Source: Bacteroides sp.
GTDB taxonomy: Bacteria > Bacteroidota > Bacteroidia > Bacteroidales > Muribaculaceae
Length of the DNA: 64,000 nucleotides
Reading direction: 5' to 3'
Assembly (NCBI GenBank): GCA_014801875.1
Contig: JAAVDJ010000037.1
Location: forward strand, 1 to 64,000
Shown piece by piece: positions 25,701 to 33,423 of the stretch. Position numbers and translations under genes: made by a program. The notes under the pieces were generated by a model. The model made no database searches. It was not told the origin of the DNA and saw nothing but the letters and a program-made list of their open reading frames with translations. Each line of letters begins with the position of its first letter. The first letter of the stretch is position 1.

Positions 25701-27309
25701 GTATGCGAGCGGAAAGGCCAAGCTTTTCGGCACATTCAGCGACATCGATCTAACGGGCGATCTTTACGCTGATTCTTTGACAATGAAGCTCGACTACACC
25801 AACACATATTATCACGGAAGCGACTCCGTATTTCTCCGTCCCGGCAAGATTGAGATCCCCTCTTTCCGTCTTTATGACCGTGATGGTCACTCTGCTATCC
25901 TTACCGGAAATCTTGAACACCGCTTTTTCCACGACCCGAAATTCACTTTCCGCCTTTCGGATGCCCGTCATCTCCTTTGCTATGACACAAATTCCGGACT
26001 GAATCCAGATTGGTATGGCACTGTTTATGGAAATGGCGGGGCTGTAATCAGAGGATGGCCCGGAGCTGTCAGTGTGAGTGTGGATATGGCTATAGTTGGT
26101 CGCTCTTCGTTTACTTTCGTCCTTAACGAAACCGAGGCAGCTCAAGACTATCATTTCCTAACCTTCTCCGACCACAGAAAGGAGCGCCTCTTGGAGCAGC
26201 AGAAGGATTCCCTCCCTGATATCCCCGCGATGTTCCGCAAGAAAATGGAGGCGGAGATGGGACCTCCCTCAAACTTCATCCTTGACCTTCGTGCTTCTGT
26301 GTCACCCGATGCTTTGTTCACTCTCGTGATGGACCCTGCCGCGGGTGACAAAATCACCGCCCGTGGGAACGGTGCCCTCCAGATGGAATACGACACTAAG
26401 GGTGATGAATTGCAGATGTTCGGAAAATATATTCTTGAGGAGGGTAACTATAATTTCTCGCTTCAAGACCTTATCCTGCGTGATTTCATCATAAAGCAGG
26501 GGAGCGCGATTTCATTCAACGGTGACCCGATGAATGCCCTTCTCGACATAACCGCGAGCTATAGGGTCAATACTAATCTCTCTGATCTCGATAAAAGTTT
26601 CTCCACCGATCGTGAACTCAACCGCACGAATGTGCCGGTTGATGCGTTGCTGATGGTGAAAGGGGATATGCAACATCCCGACATCACTTTTGACCTTGAG
26701 CTTCCAACGCTGACTCAGGATGTGGAGCGGAAGGTGAAGAGCATCATATCCACTGAAGATATGATGAGCCGACAGATAATATATCTCCTTGCCCTCAACC
26801 GGTTCTATACTCCTGAATATATGGGGTCAAGCAGCAATGGGGGTGAATTGGCCTCCGTCGCTTCAAGCACACTCTCTTCCCAGCTCACAAATATGATAGG
26901 GCAGCTGACAGACAAATTCACACTCGCCCCCTCGATTCGTAGTGACAAAGGGGATTTTTCTGATGTGGAGTTTGATGTGGCCCTCTCTTCCCGGCTGCTC
27001 AACAACAGACTACTGATCAACGGTAATTTCGGCTATCGTGACAGAAGCACATCCACGACCACATTCGTGGGTGACTTCGATATTGAATATCTTCTGAATA
27101 GAAGTGGCAACCTGCGACTGAAGGCCTACAACCATTTCAACGATCAAAACTATTTCCTGCGGGAAGCTCTCACCACTCAAGGTCTCGGTGTGATTTTCCG
27201 AAAGGATTTTGATGATGCTTTCAAATGGTTGAAACGGAGGAAAAAGGAGGATATGCCAAAAAAATCGGAAGATAAGGATAATAATAGTGGGATTTCTCCA
27301 GAGGATTAA
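22774..27309 (+). CDS. tamB: TamB/DUF490-type translocation and assembly module protein
   Basis: A protein of 1511 residues. Residues about 12-32 (ARSMLFSAILLVVSLYLILYV) form an N-terminal membrane anchor, followed by more than 1000 residues of repetitive beta-strand segments with alternating hydrophobic positions, as in AsmA/TamB bridge proteins. The C-terminal 400 residues carry the TamB domain: GDKITARGNGALQMEYDTKG, GKYILEEGNYNFSLQDLILRDF, SFNGDPMNALLDITASYRVN and LNNRLLINGNFGYRDRS. TamB-like proteins span the periplasm and move phospholipids or help outer-membrane protein assembly. No TamA is nearby. A low-complexity charged tail (KKEDMPKKSEDKDNN) ends the protein. Confidence 0.9.
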   Translation: MKLHRNIYRVARSMLFSAILLVVSLYLILYVTLSVPAVQTRIKTEVEKEVSAFLGGSVRIENLVVKPFNEVVISGLRVYDPDGKRCLYVETLGAGISLWRLWSERKIEITYGEIIGLNADISQSQEGGTLNIAFIIDAFKPKEPGKPPAKFDLKLRNVVLRRCAASFNREWQPLKNTPGTDFNHLSLSDLKADINVPRLKNDDFVIDLRRLAFKLSGGLQVEKIALRTHITPTSISVANLMVELPGSKILPADISLNFDDFGHIADALKTGSHNFVLLDNSITPSDFACFWYPLYNLHNPINLSLEAEGNIYDVKLRRLTLSEPDGLSVEAKGSLEGEGDFRKARFALSHLDVSLSGKGAEGWLEMIPASAASARSYIKPLLPFSIKGHGAGNIANGDYEGELNITTAAGNVRTETQLFGVKDKKGSVSGTLSLEELNIGAILDRHDIAQVSGDIEVKGSFSGNDFSGEGNAEITEAIYKGMDLGGLSLFASKAGKELETNIEMDNQFGSATIDASALLAGADSEWRVNSDIRRLRPGAIGLLPKYSNYSLSTSIQADLKGNTPDNMTGNLEIRNFRFASPEGAALILKALSLRSSETEDEKLLELAGDWFDLELSGHYRLADIPLELQQIVAAVLPSLVPPPGKSPSAETQAEFSMLIHPDNTLTEFFNLPVRLLVPVPVSGSIDGASSIAKLDVDIPYLQQGKNKLLRDNHLVATADGADGTLNLNLATTFPAKKGDMSLSLNLWGERDDISADIGWITPENTSFKGGVSLDARLEKNHFSSVPDVEIEVKPSIFDVGSARWNIGNSRIGYKDKAVEIEGLKVWHDGQYVEIDGNVSASPLDSVRVRLADIDLGYIFDTLNINYVTFGGTATGSITGRGVFGSDPVLSTDSLFVKDLSYNGALLGDGDLRSRWINDRKEVEILADISRDGKRKAKVDGGIWIGRDSLSFGIEADRIPVDFLAPFMSAFSSEVKGYASGKAKLFGTFSDIDLTGDLYADSLTMKLDYTNTYYHGSDSVFLRPGKIEIPSFRLYDRDGHSAILTGNLEHRFFHDPKFTFRLSDARHLLCYDTNSGLNPDWYGTVYGNGGAVIRGWPGAVSVSVDMAIVGRSSFTFVLNETEAAQDYHFLTFSDHRKERLLEQQKDSLPDIPAMFRKKMEAEMGPPSNFILDLRASVSPDALFTLVMDPAAGDKITARGNGALQMEYDTKGDELQMFGKYILEEGNYNFSLQDLILRDFIIKQGSAISFNGDPMNALLDITASYRVNTNLSDLDKSFSTDRELNRTNVPVDALLMVKGDMQHPDITFDLELPTLTQDVERKVKSIISTEDMMSRQIIYLLALNRFYTPEYMGSSSNGGELASVASSTLSSQLTNMIGQLTDKFTLAPSIRSDKGDFSDVEFDVALSSRLLNNRLLINGNFGYRDRSTSTTTFVGDFDIEYLLNRSGNLRLKAYNHFNDQNYFLREALTTQGLGVIFRKDFDDAFKWLKRRKKEDMPKKSEDKDNNSGISPED

Positions 27310-27310
27310 C

Positions 27311-27318
27311 TAATTTTG
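27311..27318 (+). promoter_or_regulatory. -7 element upstream of patatin-like gene
   Basis: TAATTTTG directly after the tamB stop. No convincing -33 box. A short hairpin GCCGG-GCTCT-CCGGC at 27334-27348 lies between it and the gene, so the leader is structured or the hairpin is a weak terminator. Confidence 0.4.
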
Positions 27319-27366
27319 CAAATGTAAAAGAAAAGCCGGGCTCTCCGGCCAATAATTTTAGTTTCT

Positions 27367-28191
27367 ATGGTTTGGAAAATCGAGGGGTTGCTTGACCGCT
27401 TTGGGTTGAGAAAAGACGAGACGATAGGCGTTGCTTTGAGCGGAGGTGGCGCCAAGGGTTTCTCACATCTGGGTGTGCTCAAGGCTCTTGAATCTTTTGA
27501 TATTCATCCGGATATCATCTCTGGTGTCTCGGCCGGGTCGATTGCCGCCTCCCTTTATGGCGCGGGGCTTACTCCTGATGACATAATAAGATGCTTTGCT
27601 GAGGCCGGTGGTATGAGTGATTTCACGGAATGGGCAATCCCGAAAGAGGGTTTCCTTAAACTCAACAGATTCGGAAAACTTCTCGAAAGCTGGCTCCCGG
27701 TCAGAAATCTTGAAGACATGAAGATTCCGACTGTCATATGTGCCACCGATTTTGACCATGGCAAGTCAGTGGGGTGGAGCAAGGGTGAGATTGTGCCCCG
27801 CGTATTAGCCTCTTGCAGCATCCCGATTATCTTCCAGCCTGTGAAAATCAACGGTGTGAACTATGTGGACGGCGGTGTGCTGCGCAATCTTCCGGCTTGG
27901 GCCATTCGTCCTTATTGCACGACCCTTTATGGAGTGGACTGTAGCCCGCTGAATAGAAAATTTGAATACAAGCCCTCTGTCATAGATATCGCTTACCGCT
28001 CATTCCATCTGATGACAAAAGCCAACACGCTCCAGGACATACGTCTCTGCGACCGTGTCATAACTATTTCCTCCCTCTCTCACATCCGGACTTTCGACCT
28101 CTCCGCGCTCCACCACGGTGTGGGCGTCGGATATGAGACGGCATGCCGTGTGCTTGAAAAAATTCTCGGTGAAAAACGCAGGGGAATCTGA
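27367..28191 (+). CDS. Patatin-like phospholipase family protein
   Basis: A 274-residue lipid acyl hydrolase. The oxyanion segment GVALSGGGAKGFSHLGVL, the nucleophile Ser in SGVSAGSIAASLYG and the catalytic Asp in NYVDGGVLRNLPAW form the patatin Ser-Asp dyad. No signal peptide is visible, so it is probably cytoplasmic or membrane-associated like RssA-type proteins. Substrate unknown. It lies 58 bp after tamB and may belong to the same envelope-lipid transcription unit. Confidence 0.9.
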   Translation: MVWKIEGLLDRFGLRKDETIGVALSGGGAKGFSHLGVLKALESFDIHPDIISGVSAGSIAASLYGAGLTPDDIIRCFAEAGGMSDFTEWAIPKEGFLKLNRFGKLLESWLPVRNLEDMKIPTVICATDFDHGKSVGWSKGEIVPRVLASCSIPIIFQPVKINGVNYVDGGVLRNLPAWAIRPYCTTLYGVDCSPLNRKFEYKPSVIDIAYRSFHLMTKANTLQDIRLCDRVITISSLSHIRTFDLSALHHGVGVGYETACRVLEKILGEKRRGI

Positions 28192-28221
28192 ATTATTTAA
28201 ACATTGACAAAACCTATAATA

Positions 28222-29952
28222 ATGACAAGACGTAAAGAAAAACTTATCATCTATCAACTCTTTCCAAGAATTTTCACAAACCTGAACCCGAACTGCGTGC
28301 CTTGGGGCACCCTCAAACAGAACGGTAGTGGAAAATTCAATGATTTCACACCTCATATCCTCAAGTCGATTAAGGAGCTGGGTGTAAACTGTCTTTGGCT
28401 CACCGGCGTGATAGAACATGCCACGAAGACCGATTTCACCGAATATGGCATCGAGAAAGACAATCCTAACGTCGTGAAAGGGGAGGCGGGGTCTCCTTAT
28501 GCAATTAAGGATTATTACGATGTCTGCCCGGCTCTGGCTGAATCGGTGCCTGACAGAATGAAAGAGTTTGAGAATCTTGTCCGCCGTATTCATAAGGAGA
28601 AGATGAAGGTGATAATAGATTTTGTCCCTAACCATACGGCCCGTGTCTATCATTCAGATTCCGCTCCCAAAGGTATCGATGATTTCGGTGCCAATGACCG
28701 GATTGACATGGGATTTGCCCGAGACAATAATTACTACTACATAACCAACCAGCAGTTTTGTCCGACAATTAATCTGGCAGCGGAGGGTGACAAGCCTTAT
28801 GTGGAATTTCCCGCTAAGGCTACGGGTAACGATTGCTTCAATGCTTTCTGCGGGGAATATGACTGGTATGAGACCGTAAAACTAAACTACGGCCATGACT
28901 ACAACGATAATTCCGACCATTTCAACCCCGTGCCGGACACATGGCTCAAGATGCTCCATATCCTTCGTTTCTGGGCCTCCAAAGGGGTGGATGGCTTCCG
29001 TTGCGACATGGTCTTTATGGTGCCGCTCGCTTTCTGGCACTGGGCTATCCCTCAGGTTAAGTCCGTTTATCCTCACCTAATGTTCATCGGTGAGATTTAT
29101 GATGTCGGTCTCTACAGACCATTCCTTGACTATGGTTGTTTCGACTATCTTTACGATAAAGTGAACCTTTACGACACACTTGTCGGGATTGAGACCCAGG
29201 GATGGTCGGCGGCTCAGTTGACGGGATGCTGGCAGACGGTCGACGGCATTGGCGATTCTATGCTCAACTTCCTTGAGAACCATGACGAAGTGCGTTTCGG
29301 CTCAAAGGCCTATGCGGGCGATTCCCTGCGGGTGATTCCTTCCCTTGTCACTTCAGCCATGATTTCGCGCGGACCGTTCCTTATTTATTATGGTCAGGAA
29401 TTGGGCGAGCCCGGACGCGATTGTGAAGGATTCGCCGGAGATAACGACAGAACGACGATTTTCGACTATTGGTCGCTCTCTACTGTCAGACGATGGATGA
29501 ACGGGGGTAAATGCAACGATGAGTTGATGACGCCTCATGAGAAATGGCTCCGCAATGTCTATAAGAAAGTGTTGACGCTTTGCAATGAAAGGGATGCCCT
29601 GCGTGAGGGTGGTTTCTTCGATCTCATGTATGCAAATCTGCGCCAGCCCGGTTTTGACCCCCACCGCCAGTTTGCATTCTTGCGTTATCAGGGGGAAGAT
29701 GTCCTTCTGATTATCGCCAACTTCTCCAGAGAAACGGCCCACGTCAGCGTAATGATTCCTCGGGCTGCTTTCGAGGCTGCCGGTATTCCGGAAGGAAACG
29801 TGACAAGCTGCGACCTCCTGTGGGGTAAACCCCACAAGCTCACGCTCGCCGCAGACAACACTGTCTCAGTATATCTCAGCGCTGCAGATGCTGTCGTGCT
29901 TCCGATTGGAAAGTGTGGGGATAACACCTCCTCTGAGGCTGAAAAGAAATAA
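28222..29952 (+). CDS. GH13 alpha-amylase family enzyme
   Basis: A 576-residue (beta/alpha)8-barrel glycosidase without signal peptide, hence cytoplasmic. The four GH13 regions are visible: DFVPNHTARV (region I), GFRCDMVFMVP with the nucleophile Asp (region II), FIGEIYDVGLY with the acid/base Glu (region III) and FLENHDEVRFGS with the transition-state Asp (region IV). A small C-terminal beta domain follows. It probably acts on maltodextrin or glycogen; specificity cannot be read from sequence. The ORF track starts at a TTG (28204); the ATG at 28222 is preferred. The gene is 30 bp after the patatin gene. Confidence 0.92.
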   Translation: MTRRKEKLIIYQLFPRIFTNLNPNCVPWGTLKQNGSGKFNDFTPHILKSIKELGVNCLWLTGVIEHATKTDFTEYGIEKDNPNVVKGEAGSPYAIKDYYDVCPALAESVPDRMKEFENLVRRIHKEKMKVIIDFVPNHTARVYHSDSAPKGIDDFGANDRIDMGFARDNNYYYITNQQFCPTINLAAEGDKPYVEFPAKATGNDCFNAFCGEYDWYETVKLNYGHDYNDNSDHFNPVPDTWLKMLHILRFWASKGVDGFRCDMVFMVPLAFWHWAIPQVKSVYPHLMFIGEIYDVGLYRPFLDYGCFDYLYDKVNLYDTLVGIETQGWSAAQLTGCWQTVDGIGDSMLNFLENHDEVRFGSKAYAGDSLRVIPSLVTSAMISRGPFLIYYGQELGEPGRDCEGFAGDNDRTTIFDYWSLSTVRRWMNGGKCNDELMTPHEKWLRNVYKKVLTLCNERDALREGGFFDLMYANLRQPGFDPHRQFAFLRYQGEDVLLIIANFSRETAHVSVMIPRAAFEAAGIPEGNVTSCDLLWGKPHKLTLAADNTVSVYLSAADAVVLPIGKCGDNTSSEAEKK

Positions 29953-29963
29953 TTCTGCATTTG

Positions 29964-29997
29964 TTTGCGGTTATTCCAAAAAATAGTTCTAATTTTG
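29964..29997 (+). promoter_or_regulatory. Promoter of prs
   Basis: TTTG, 22 bp, TAATTTTG, with about 20 nt of leader before the prs ATG at 30023. Confidence 0.6.
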
Positions 29998-30022
29998 TAG
30001 ACCAATTTTTACCAATTCATAT

Positions 30023-30967
30023 ATGAGCAATTATCTTCCGCCCATCAAGGTATTCGCCGGCACCAAGAGCCATTACCTTGGAGAGTCCATCTGCAAAGAC
30101 CTGGGCATAGAATTAGGCAAAATGAAAATTGAGACTTTTGCCGACGGTGAGTTCGAAGTTTGTTTCGAGGAATCAATCCGTGGAGCAGAAGTGTATCTTG
30201 TGCAGTCAACATTCCCCAACTCCGACAATCTAATGGAGCTCCTCCTGATGATTGATGCTGCCAAACGTGCCTCAGCTGCTACTATTGTAGCCGTTATCCC
30301 TTATTTCGGTTGGGCGCGCCAGGACCGCAAGGATAAGCCGAGAGTTTCGATTGCCGCCAAATTGGTAGCCGATCTTCTTAGTGTGGCTGGCATCGACCGC
30401 CTCATCACTATGGATCTCCATGCCGATCAGATTCAGGGTTTCTTCGACGTTCCTGTTGACCATCTCTACGCTTCTTCTATTTTCATCCCTTACATCGAGA
30501 GCCTGCATCTTGAGGAAATGGTCATTGCTTCGCCCGATGTCGGCGGAGCCAAGAGAGCTAACTCCTACGCCAAATATTTCGATGTCCCCCTCGTCCTCTG
30601 CCACAAGCAGCGTGCAAAGGCTAATGTCGTGGCTAACATGACCGTAATCGGCGATGTCAAAGATAAGAATGTCGTGCTGGTTGACGATATCAGCGACACT
30701 GCCGGCACAATCACAAAGGCTGCAGACCTTCTCCTTGAATTCGGTGCGAAATCTGTGCGCGCCCTTTGCAGCCATGCCGTCATGAGCGACCCGGCAACCG
30801 AGCGTGTTAAGAATTCAGGCCTGACTGAGATTATTTTCACTGATTCAATTCCTTACGGTAAGGAAAATCCTAAAGCTGTTGTCCTTCCGGTGGCCAAACT
30901 GTTTGCCGACACTATCCGCCGCATCCACAACAATCAGTCAATCTCCTCTCAATACCTTTTCAAATAA
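30023..30967 (+). CDS. prs: Ribose-phosphate pyrophosphokinase
   Basis: A 314-residue class I PRPP synthase, making phosphoribosyl pyrophosphate from ribose 5-phosphate and ATP for nucleotide, His and Trp synthesis. The ATP/metal motif DLHADQIQGFFDVPVDHLY, the flexible-loop region and the PRPP-binding loop VLVDDISDTAGTITKAADLL are present. Length is normal. It is monocistronic between its own promoter and a strong terminator. Confidence 0.97.
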   Translation: MSNYLPPIKVFAGTKSHYLGESICKDLGIELGKMKIETFADGEFEVCFEESIRGAEVYLVQSTFPNSDNLMELLLMIDAAKRASAATIVAVIPYFGWARQDRKDKPRVSIAAKLVADLLSVAGIDRLITMDLHADQIQGFFDVPVDHLYASSIFIPYIESLHLEEMVIASPDVGGAKRANSYAKYFDVPLVLCHKQRAKANVVANMTVIGDVKDKNVVLVDDISDTAGTITKAADLLLEFGAKSVRALCSHAVMSDPATERVKNSGLTEIIFTDSIPYGKENPKAVVLPVAKLFADTIRRIHNNQSISSQYLFK

Positions 30968-30990
30968 TATTTTAGATTCCAATATCATTA

Positions 30991-31026
30991 AAAAAGCGGA
31001 CCGCATTTTCATGCCGTCCGCTTTTT
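30991..31026. terminator. Bidirectional terminator between prs and the lyase-GH88 gene
   Basis: AAAAAGCGGAC pairs perfectly with GTCCGCTTTTT. T runs on both strands suit convergent genes ending at 30967 and 31037. Confidence 0.92.
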
Positions 31027-31036
31027 AATACTGGTA

Positions 31037-33385
31037 TTATTGCATTAAGGGCGGTGTGTGGTCTCTGCGCCGCTTCATGGCTTCAAGAAAATAATAGTCG
31101 GCATAGACGATAGGCACATCTATTTCGCTTCCGGCCGGAAGATGTCCCGTGGAGTGATCCAGAATGAATCCCTGTTTTTCTCCGAGTGGAATCATGTATT
31201 TTGCCGAAAGATTATCCAGAATAGTGTCAGCGTATGCGATGTAGCGTTCCCTTCGCTCTTGGTCTGCATATCCCGAGAGTTCATACAGCGCGGAGGCGAT
31301 GACGGCAGCCGCTGATGCATCGCGTGGCACCTCCGGATTATCCTTCTTGTCGCTCCCGGGTGCTTTCATATCCCAATAGGGAATTAGGTCTGACGGCATA
31401 TTGTCAAGCATAATCCACCAATCCGCCACTTTGATAGCCTGTCGCAGGTAGCGTTCGAATCCGGTGTACCGGTAGCAGGTGGTATAACCGTAGATGGCCC
31501 ATCCCTGCCCACGGCTCCAGAAGGAGTCATCCCCAAAACCTTGTGCCGTGACTTTCATCCTCACCTTGCCGTCTGTCGGATCATAATCCACAACATGATA
31601 GGATGACCCGTCTTCCCTGAAATGATTTTTCAATGTCTTGTCGGCATGTTCTATCGCTATCCGGCGGTAGAGGGGATTCCCGCTCCTTTCGCTCATCTTG
31701 AAAAGCATCTCCAGGTTCATCAGATTATCTATGATGACAGGATATTTCCATACCTCGCCATTGTGGTCCCATGACCGTATTGCCCCTACTTCGGGACGGA
31801 ATCGTGTGGTCAGTGTTTCCGCAGAACGTGCCACCACGTCCAGTAAACTTTTCTCTCCGGTTAGCTCCCAACCTTTCCCGAAGCTGTCGTCCATCATGAA
31901 GCCCAGGTCGTGTGTCCCTTTATGTAATTTTGCCTCCTCGATGGGCCATGTGAAGGAGACTGCTTCCTCTCGCCAGTATGGGTCTTTGGTAAAGTCATAC
32001 ATCATCCATAATTCACCGGGGAAGAAACCTGATGTCCAGTCATGCGGATGAACGAGCACCAGATCTCCTCTCTCGTTGATTGTGCGCGGACTCACATTAT
32101 GTTTTTTCAGATTGTCAGCATTATTTTTTGCTTTCCTCGCTTGGCCCACTGCATATTTGAGCGATTGCGATGCTCGGGCATATGCATCGTCTGTAGCGTC
32201 AGGGGTGTAGTATAACAGTGTGAAACGGTCTGAAGGATTGAATATGCGGTGATTCTGATACAACTCTGCGTAATCTTTGCGCGTGTTGTCGAGTCGGGAA
32301 TATACCCTCCATAAATCCTGAGCCAACAGCTGTTGTTTTTCCTCCCAACCGTCGATTTGTTTCCCGGGCCACGCGGATACATCTTTCCCTAAAAATCCGG
32401 CCATGTGATCAATAGCTTTGTAGAAAGAGCGTCCCTCTTCGTCTTCTGCTTTATCATTGATAATGCCCAGTTTCTTTGAAATCAGGAGTATGTCGATGAA
32501 GTGGGAAAGATTATATTGCGAATATCCGAAAGACAATGTTCTCCACATCTCGTGCGGTTGGCTTCCGTCCGGGGCTACTTGCTTGAAGATGCGTTTATCC
32601 GGGAAACTCTCTGCGACACTCCGCGCAACATCTTTTCTCCCCGTATAATAGGCGAGGGCAAGCACCTCGGCGTCATAAGCTGTGGAATGATTGTTTGCCA
32701 TTTTCGCTTCCGCTTTCCCTTGCTCGGAAGTGAGAACCCAATCAAGGAATTCATTCATCCATTTTTTCAGACTTTTGTCATCCTTCCTTGTCCATTCCCC
32801 GGAATTTTCAAGAAGAGCAACCCCGTCGAGCATTTTAACCAGGGAATAGCTGTCAAGCACTCCGAAGGGGCGCCCCTTGCTCTCATTCACCCCGGGCACC
32901 ATCTGGGCGTAGTTCATATTGGGTTTCATCCGCGTTGCCGGATTAAGAAACCATACTCTTAGAAGTTCAGTGGCTTTCGCCGCGTATCTCCGGTCTCCGC
33001 TGAAATACCACGCCAACGATAAATCGGCGATTCGGTCTGCTGTCGTGCCGAAATTGGTGCGGTCATATAACGCTATTTCAGGATTGGTCACTCCGTCGCG
33101 TTCAATATAGGCTCCCCCCTCCGGATTGGGGTGAAAATAGCGGGCAAGACTGGTGTAGTCATGATTGTCGCCACTTGGGGAGGGTCGTTTCTTGTCCATC
33201 ACTGACAGTGGCTTTAATCGCAATAGGCTGTCCGCATCATTGAGCAGGTTTTCATAAGCCACGGCATACATAGGTCTGTTCAATTCACCGCGCACTCTCT
33301 CAAGATGCGACTTATCCCATATTGCCTGTCCGCTACAGATATTAGCCGCCATCAGGCCGGTTATAATCAAGCTGAATCTTTTCAT
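31037..33385 (-). CDS. Bifunctional alginate-lyase-type lyase / GH88 unsaturated uronyl hydrolase
   Basis: A 782-residue secreted protein with a signal peptide (MKRFSLIITGLMAANICSGQA). Residues about 22-390 form an alpha/alpha-toroid domain of the alginate lyase type (PL5/PL38-like). It shows MANNHSTAYDAE near residue 228 and RTLSFGYSQYN, where PL5 enzymes place catalytic Asn-His, Arg and Tyr. Residues about 400-780 form a GH88 domain with GTHDLGFMMDDSF near 491, VIIDNLMNLEMLF near 548 and WSRGQGWAIYG near 622, supplying both catalytic Asp residues. The lyase would make oligosaccharides with an unsaturated uronic end and the hydrolase would remove that end. It follows the GH2 gene by 38 bp. 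Substrate (glucuronan, alginate or other polyuronide) is not determinable. Confidence 0.85.
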   Translation of the reverse strand: MKRFSLIITGLMAANICSGQAIWDKSHLERVRGELNRPMYAVAYENLLNDADSLLRLKPLSVMDKKRPSPSGDNHDYTSLARYFHPNPEGGAYIERDGVTNPEIALYDRTNFGTTADRIADLSLAWYFSGDRRYAAKATELLRVWFLNPATRMKPNMNYAQMVPGVNESKGRPFGVLDSYSLVKMLDGVALLENSGEWTRKDDKSLKKWMNEFLDWVLTSEQGKAEAKMANNHSTAYDAEVLALAYYTGRKDVARSVAESFPDKRIFKQVAPDGSQPHEMWRTLSFGYSQYNLSHFIDILLISKKLGIINDKAEDEEGRSFYKAIDHMAGFLGKDVSAWPGKQIDGWEEKQQLLAQDLWRVYSRLDNTRKDYAELYQNHRIFNPSDRFTLLYYTPDATDDAYARASQSLKYAVGQARKAKNNADNLKKHNVSPRTINERGDLVLVHPHDWTSGFFPGELWMMYDFTKDPYWREEAVSFTWPIEEAKLHKGTHDLGFMMDDSFGKGWELTGEKSLLDVVARSAETLTTRFRPEVGAIRSWDHNGEVWKYPVIIDNLMNLEMLFKMSERSGNPLYRRIAIEHADKTLKNHFREDGSSYHVVDYDPTDGKVRMKVTAQGFGDDSFWSRGQGWAIYGYTTCYRYTGFERYLRQAIKVADWWIMLDNMPSDLIPYWDMKAPGSDKKDNPEVPRDASAAAVIASALYELSGYADQERRERYIAYADTILDNLSAKYMIPLGEKQGFILDHSTGHLPAGSEIDVPIVYADYYFLEAMKRRRDHTPPLMQ

Positions 33386-33423
33386 GAAAATTGGTTGGTT
33401 TTTGGTTATGGGTGACGTTCCAT

